Part shown: piece after piece, positions 60,471 to 64,000 of the stretch
How positions within the stretch are numbered: the first letter of the stretch is position 1
Layout: each line of letters begins with the position of its first letter
Assembly: GCF_013410875.1 (NCBI RefSeq)
Contig: NZ_JACCCU010000001.1
Coordinates: 806,001 to 870,000 of the forward strand
Direction of reading: 5' to 3'
DNA: 64,000 bases
Origin: Tunturiibacter empetritectus
Lineage (GTDB): Bacteria; Acidobacteriota; Terriglobia; Terriglobales; Acidobacteriaceae
Program-made: the position numbers and the translations under genes
The notes under the pieces: model-generated
The model's input: only the letters and a program-made list of their open reading frames with translations
Database searches by the model: none
What the model was told of the DNA's origin: nothing

Positions 60471-62654
60471 ATGAGTCAAGCGGATTTGGTGCGGCGTGTG
60501 TCTTTGGTGTTGAGTCTCGGAGCGTTTGTGGGGGTGAGTGTGAGTAGTGCGTCGGGTGCGGTGATGAACGCGAAGGATGCCGGGTTTGATCCGTCGAATC
60601 CGTTTTATGCGAAGAGTGCGCTGCCGTTTGAGGCTCCGCCGTTCGACAAGATTAAGGACAGCGACTATGAGCCGGCGATTGAGGCTGGGATGGCGGAGGA
60701 GCTGAAGGAGATCGACGCAATTGCGAATAACTCTGCTGCGCCTACGTTTGAGAACACCGTGGTTGCGATGGAGAAGACGGGCGAACTGTTTCAACGGGCG
60801 ATGGCGGCCTTCGATGGAGTGACGGGAGCGAATACGAATCCTACGCTGGAGAAGATGCAGGAAGAGCTGGCTCCGAAGCTGGCGGCGCATCGGGATGCGA
60901 TCTATCTGAATGAGAAGCTGTTTCGTCGCGTGGCTGCGGTGTACGACACGAGAGCTTCGCTGAAGCTGAGCCCGGAGGGTCTGCGGCTGGTGGAGGTGAG
61001 GTACAGGGACTTTGTGCATGCGGGCGCGAATCTTTCGGATGCGGACAAAGAGAAGCTGAAGAAGCTCAATGAAGAAGAGTCGACGCTTTCGAATGGGTTT
61101 CGAAGCAAGGTGCTGGCTGCGACCAAAGATGCGGCTTATGTGACGACGGATAAAGCTGCGTTGACGGGTTTAACGGCTGCGGATTTGAGCGGCGCGGAGG
61201 CGGCGGCGAAGGAGCGGAAGAAGGAGGGATATGTGCTGCCGATGCAGAATACGACACAGCAGCCGGTTCTCTCGTCGTTGAGTGTGAGGGGGACGCGGCA
61301 GGCGGTGTTTGACGCCTCGTGGACGCGGACCGAGCGTGGCGATGCGAACGATACGCGGGCGACGATTGCGCGGCTGGCGCAACTGCGCGCGGAGAAGGGC
61401 AAGCTGCTGGGGCACGACAGCTATGCGGGCTGGAAGCTGGAAGACCAGATGGCGAAGACGCCCGAGAACGCACTGAAGTTTATGGATGCGCTGGTGGCTC
61501 CTTCTGTGGCGAATGCAGCGGATGAGGCGAAGGATATTCAGGGTGTGATCGATGCCCAGAATAAGGGGGCTCAGGGTAGCGGGTTTCCGGTTGAGGCGTG
61601 GGATTGGGAGTTTTATTCGGAGCAGGTGAGGAAGGCGAAGTACGACATTGACGAGGCGCAGGTGCGGCCTTACTTCGAGCTGAACAATGTGCTGGAGAAT
61701 GGCGTGTTCTATGCGGCGGGGCAGCTGTATGGGCTGAGCTTCAAGGAGCGGAAGGATATTCCGGTTTGGAATGCGGATGTGCGGGTGTTCGAGGTGTTCG
61801 ACGCGGATGGGAAGCCGCTGGCGCTGTTTTACTGCGACTACTACAAGCGCGACAACAAGAACGGCGGGGCTTGGATGTCGAACTTTGTCGATCAGTCGAA
61901 GCTGATGGGCAGGCTGCCGGTGGTTTATAACGTGGCGAATCTGCCGAAGCCTGCGGCGGGAGAGCCGGCGCTGATCAGCTTCAGTGATGTGGTGACGATG
62001 TTCCATGAGTTTGGTCATGCGCTGCATGGGATGCTGGCGGATAGTGAGTATCCGAGCTTGTCGGGTACGTCGGTGGCGCGGGACTTTGTGGAGTTTCCGT
62101 CGCAGTTCAATGAGCATTGGGCGACGTATCCGGCGGTGTTTGCGCACTATGCGAAGCACTATAAGACGGGCGCGGCGATGCCGGAGGAGTTGGCGACGAA
62201 GATCAAGCGGGCCGTGGATTTCAACCAGGGCTATATGCTGACGGAGCTGGTGGCGGCGGCGGAGCTGGATATGCAGTGGCACTCGCTGCCGGTGGGCGAG
62301 GGGTTGCAGGAGCCGGATGCGTTTGAGAAGGCGGCGCTGGCGAAGAAGGGATTCACGCTGGGCTATGTGCCGCCGCGGTATAGGTCGAGCTATTTTTCGC
62401 ACATCTGGGGCGGGGGTTATGCGGCCGGGTACTACGCGTATCTGTGGAGCGAGATGCTGGATGATGATGCGTTCCAGTGGTTCCAGGATCATGGCGGGTT
62501 GACGCGGGCGAATGGGGACCGGTTCCGGAAGATGGTGCTGTCGCGAGGGAATACGGAGGACCTGGCGAAGATGTATGAGGCGTGGCTGGGGAGTGCGCCG
62601 AAGGTGGAGCCGATGCTGAAGTACCGGGGGCTGGAGAAGGCGGCGGCGAAGTAG
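60471..62654 (+). CDS. dcp: Exported M3-family peptidyl-dipeptidase
   Basis: 727 aa. Thimet-type zinc peptidase; Dcp removes C-terminal dipeptides. Signal peptide about 1-30 (LSLGAFVGVSVSSASGA). N-terminal helical domain with FDKIKDSDYEPAIEAGMAEE. Zinc motif TMFHEFGHALHGM, then EFPSQFNEHWA supplies the third Glu ligand region, and YVPPRYRSSYFSHIWGGGYAAGYYAYLWSE is the C-terminal signature, here abbreviated in parts (SYFSHIWGGGYAAGYYAYLW). Ribosome site ggag precedes the ATG by about 6 nt. The third palindromic element copy begins 15 bp after its stop. Confidence 0.94.
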   Translation: MSQADLVRRVSLVLSLGAFVGVSVSSASGAVMNAKDAGFDPSNPFYAKSALPFEAPPFDKIKDSDYEPAIEAGMAEELKEIDAIANNSAAPTFENTVVAMEKTGELFQRAMAAFDGVTGANTNPTLEKMQEELAPKLAAHRDAIYLNEKLFRRVAAVYDTRASLKLSPEGLRLVEVRYRDFVHAGANLSDADKEKLKKLNEEESTLSNGFRSKVLAATKDAAYVTTDKAALTGLTAADLSGAEAAAKERKKEGYVLPMQNTTQQPVLSSLSVRGTRQAVFDASWTRTERGDANDTRATIARLAQLRAEKGKLLGHDSYAGWKLEDQMAKTPENALKFMDALVAPSVANAADEAKDIQGVIDAQNKGAQGSGFPVEAWDWEFYSEQVRKAKYDIDEAQVRPYFELNNVLENGVFYAAGQLYGLSFKERKDIPVWNADVRVFEVFDADGKPLALFYCDYYKRDNKNGGAWMSNFVDQSKLMGRLPVVYNVANLPKPAAGEPALISFSDVVTMFHEFGHALHGMLADSEYPSLSGTSVARDFVEFPSQFNEHWATYPAVFAHYAKHYKTGAAMPEELATKIKRAVDFNQGYMLTELVAAAELDMQWHSLPVGEGLQEPDAFEKAALAKKGFTLGYVPPRYRSSYFSHIWGGGYAAGYYAYLWSEMLDDDAFQWFQDHGGLTRANGDRFRKMVLSRGNTEDLAKMYEAWLGSAPKVEPMLKYRGLEKAAAK

Positions 62655-62668
62655 GTTTCTTCCGGGGA

Positions 62669-62777
62669 AAGTGCCCGCTGCGCGCGGGGCGGTCACTTCG
62701 TGACTTGTATACCCCTTCGGTTGGCGCTCCCGTTGGTCGCGATCAAATATCTTCGCCGATCAACGGGAGGGCGAATG
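62669..62777. repeat. Palindromic element, copy 3
   Basis: 62690-62742 matches the reverse complement of copy 1's right arm (4143-4193) at 50 of about 53 positions: ggtcacttcgtgac, tatacccc, cggttggcgctcccgttggt. A second part gatcaacgggagg (62758-62770) is inverted to cctcccgttggtc-like sequence. Rest of the gap to 63024 is AT-richer with no gene. Confidence 0.8.
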
Positions 62778-63024
62778 ATGGGCGGGTGGCGGTGCGACGA
62801 TTTTTCTTCGCAATTTTGACAACTTCAGATATGCTAATTTTCATTCCAAGTTCACAAAGTAAACTGAATTTCACCTGTATCGAAGTTTAAGTTCACAGTT
62901 GCCTGGGTGTCGTCACCGCGGGTTCGCGGCGCTGCATCGCTGCATAGGTGTCTTTGCTGATCGGTCATTTTCAGGCAAAAAACTTGTTTTGGTTCAAGCT
63001 GCATTACTTCAGGAGCCAGAGATT

Positions 63025-64000
63025 ATGACGAAGCGTTCGCGTTTTTTCTTCCTCGTTGTTGTTTGCCAGATGGCTTGTCTGCTTCTGGTTTGTCCTGTGT
63101 TTGGGCAGCAGACGCTTGGCGGCCTGACGGGGGTGGTGACCGATGCTCAGGGTGGAATTCTGCCTGGGACCGTGGTGACGGTGGTGGGGGATCAGACGGG
63201 TTTGACGCGGACCCAGACCGCGGGGAGCAATGGGTTTTATGACTTTGCGAATCTGCCGATTGGGACTTATACGCTTTCGTTTACGAAGGAAGGGTTTCAG
63301 ACGCAGAAGATGAGCACGGTTCCTGTGCAGAGCGACCGCACGGGGACGGTGAATGCGAGTTTGAGCGTGGGCGCGGTGAATACGGTGGTGAGCGTGGATG
63401 CGGTGCCGTTGCTGAACGCGGTGGACACGACGAATGGGTACATTCTGGATAAGGCGCAGATCGAGTCGATACCGCAGCCTACGGGGAGTTTTACGGGGCT
63501 GGCGATTCTGTCGCCGGGGGTGAATGCGGAGCTGCCGGGTGGGACGGGGGCTCAGTCGGGGTTGGGAAATCTGCCGATCTGGGCGAATGGGCAACGGGAT
63601 ACGAGCAATAGTTTTTCGATTAACGGCGTGGATGCGAGCAGTCTTTTTAATGGGAAGAGTACGAGCCAGGTTGGTTCGCAGCGGGTAGTTAATAGTACTG
63701 GCGCCTCGACCACGCAAGGCGGCGCGGGGGTGATTCAGACGGTCGCCTCGGTTTATCTTTCGATCGGGAACGCGATTCCGACGCCGGCTCCGGAGTCGAT
63801 CCAGGAGGTTCGGGTGAATGCGTCGATGTATGACGCGCAACAGGGTTCTACCTCCGGGGCGCACATCGATGTGAATACTGCTTCGGGCACCAACTCGTAT
63901 CACGGTACGGCGTATGGGCGTCGTGGAACGAACTGGATCAATGCGGCGCCGTTCTTCTTGAAGAATAATCCGCTGCTTGCGAATGATCGGAAGGATGAGA
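63025..64000 (+). CDS. TonB-dependent receptor-like outer-membrane protein, 3' end outside the window
   Basis: Partial: 325 codons are seen and the frame stays open at 64000. Signal peptide about 1-27 (FFFLVVVCQMACLLLVCPVFG). Residues about 30-115 form a carboxypeptidase-regulatory-like beta-sandwich (LTGVVTDAQGGILPGTVVTV, TAGSNGFYDFANLPIGTYTLSF). From about 140 a plug-like domain follows (DKAQIESIPQPTGSF, SFSINGVDASSLFNG, EVRVNASMYDAQQG, GAHIDVNTASGTNSYHGTAYG). This is the usual build of the large acidobacterial receptors of this class. A caggag site precedes the ATG by 9 nt. Substrate unknown. Confidence 0.9.
   Translation, partial: MTKRSRFFFLVVVCQMACLLLVCPVFGQQTLGGLTGVVTDAQGGILPGTVVTVVGDQTGLTRTQTAGSNGFYDFANLPIGTYTLSFTKEGFQTQKMSTVPVQSDRTGTVNASLSVGAVNTVVSVDAVPLLNAVDTTNGYILDKAQIESIPQPTGSFTGLAILSPGVNAELPGGTGAQSGLGNLPIWANGQRDTSNSFSINGVDASSLFNGKSTSQVGSQRVVNSTGASTTQGGAGVIQTVASVYLSIGNAIPTPAPESIQEVRVNASMYDAQQGSTSGAHIDVNTASGTNSYHGTAYGRRGTNWINAAPFFLKNNPLLANDRKDE

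Overview
The window looks like a chromosomal segment of an Acidobacteriota member, most likely a Terriglobales/Acidobacteriaceae type (Granulicella/Edaphobacter/Terriglobus-like). This is inferred from high GC, an exported receptor with a carboxypeptidase-regulatory-like domain followed by a TonB plug-like region at the right edge, a WXXGXW-repeat protein, and intergenic DNA rich in small palindromic and A-rich repeats. No phage, integrase, transposase or CRISPR array is visible. Almost everything is housekeeping or envelope biology.

Layout. 0-6 kb: a double-domain ThyX-like protein, three small or unknown exported proteins, a 222-bp palindromic element and recA. 6-8 kb: an ECF sigma factor, a ZAS-type anti-sigma factor and a Spy/CpxP-like periplasmic protein in one overlapping operon, divergent from coaD. 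8-13 kb: an aspartate aminotransferase, then sugar-nucleotide genes (manC, a phosphomannomutase/phosphoglucomutase, a HAD phosphatase). 13-24 kb: a small membrane protein, kdsB (no ordinary start codon), tRNA-Met, an S41 protease homologue that has lost its catalytic pair, PBP1A, then a minus-strand group ribF / MBL hydrolase / DUF1844 / ygfZ. 22-32 kb: an exported zincin, mtnP with a PfkB kinase and a GT39-type membrane protein, then dapF / LD-carboxypeptidase / mpl (diaminopimelate and peptidoglycan recycling) and plsC.

32-40 kb, all minus strand: tRNA-Leu, DUF3467, a GT39 protein, a TPR protein, NfeD, an outer-membrane barrel, a slipin and a SPOR-domain protein, a membrane-organisation group in which NfeD and slipin are classical partners. 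40-44 kb: TetR with two operator-like palindromes, an NAD(P)-binding oxidoreductase, a cupin and an M24 peptidase. 44-51 kb: an FkbM methyltransferase and the rimP-nusA-infB operon, divergent from guaB. 52-58 kb: DUF2277, a GNAT protein, an ArnT-like transferase, and DUF503-rbfA-nrnA. 58-64 kb: DUF202, an octaheme cytochrome c, a repeat-rich gap, an exported M3 peptidase and the truncated receptor.

The most notable non-genic signals are: (1) two homologous elements of about 185 bp at 5762-5950 (minus) and 13071-13253 (plus), each a C-rich block, A-rich repeat units of about 30 nt and a terminator hairpin, with a looser relative at 57893-58030; (2) a palindromic element family at 4045, 52921 and 62669; (3) a change of GC skew on the plus strand from C-rich left of about 6 kb to G-rich right of about 9 kb, whatever the gene orientation, as at a replication origin or a rearrangement boundary. 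Start sites were chosen by reading start codons, ribosome binding sites and overlaps by eye; no similarity search was run, so family names rest on motif recognition.
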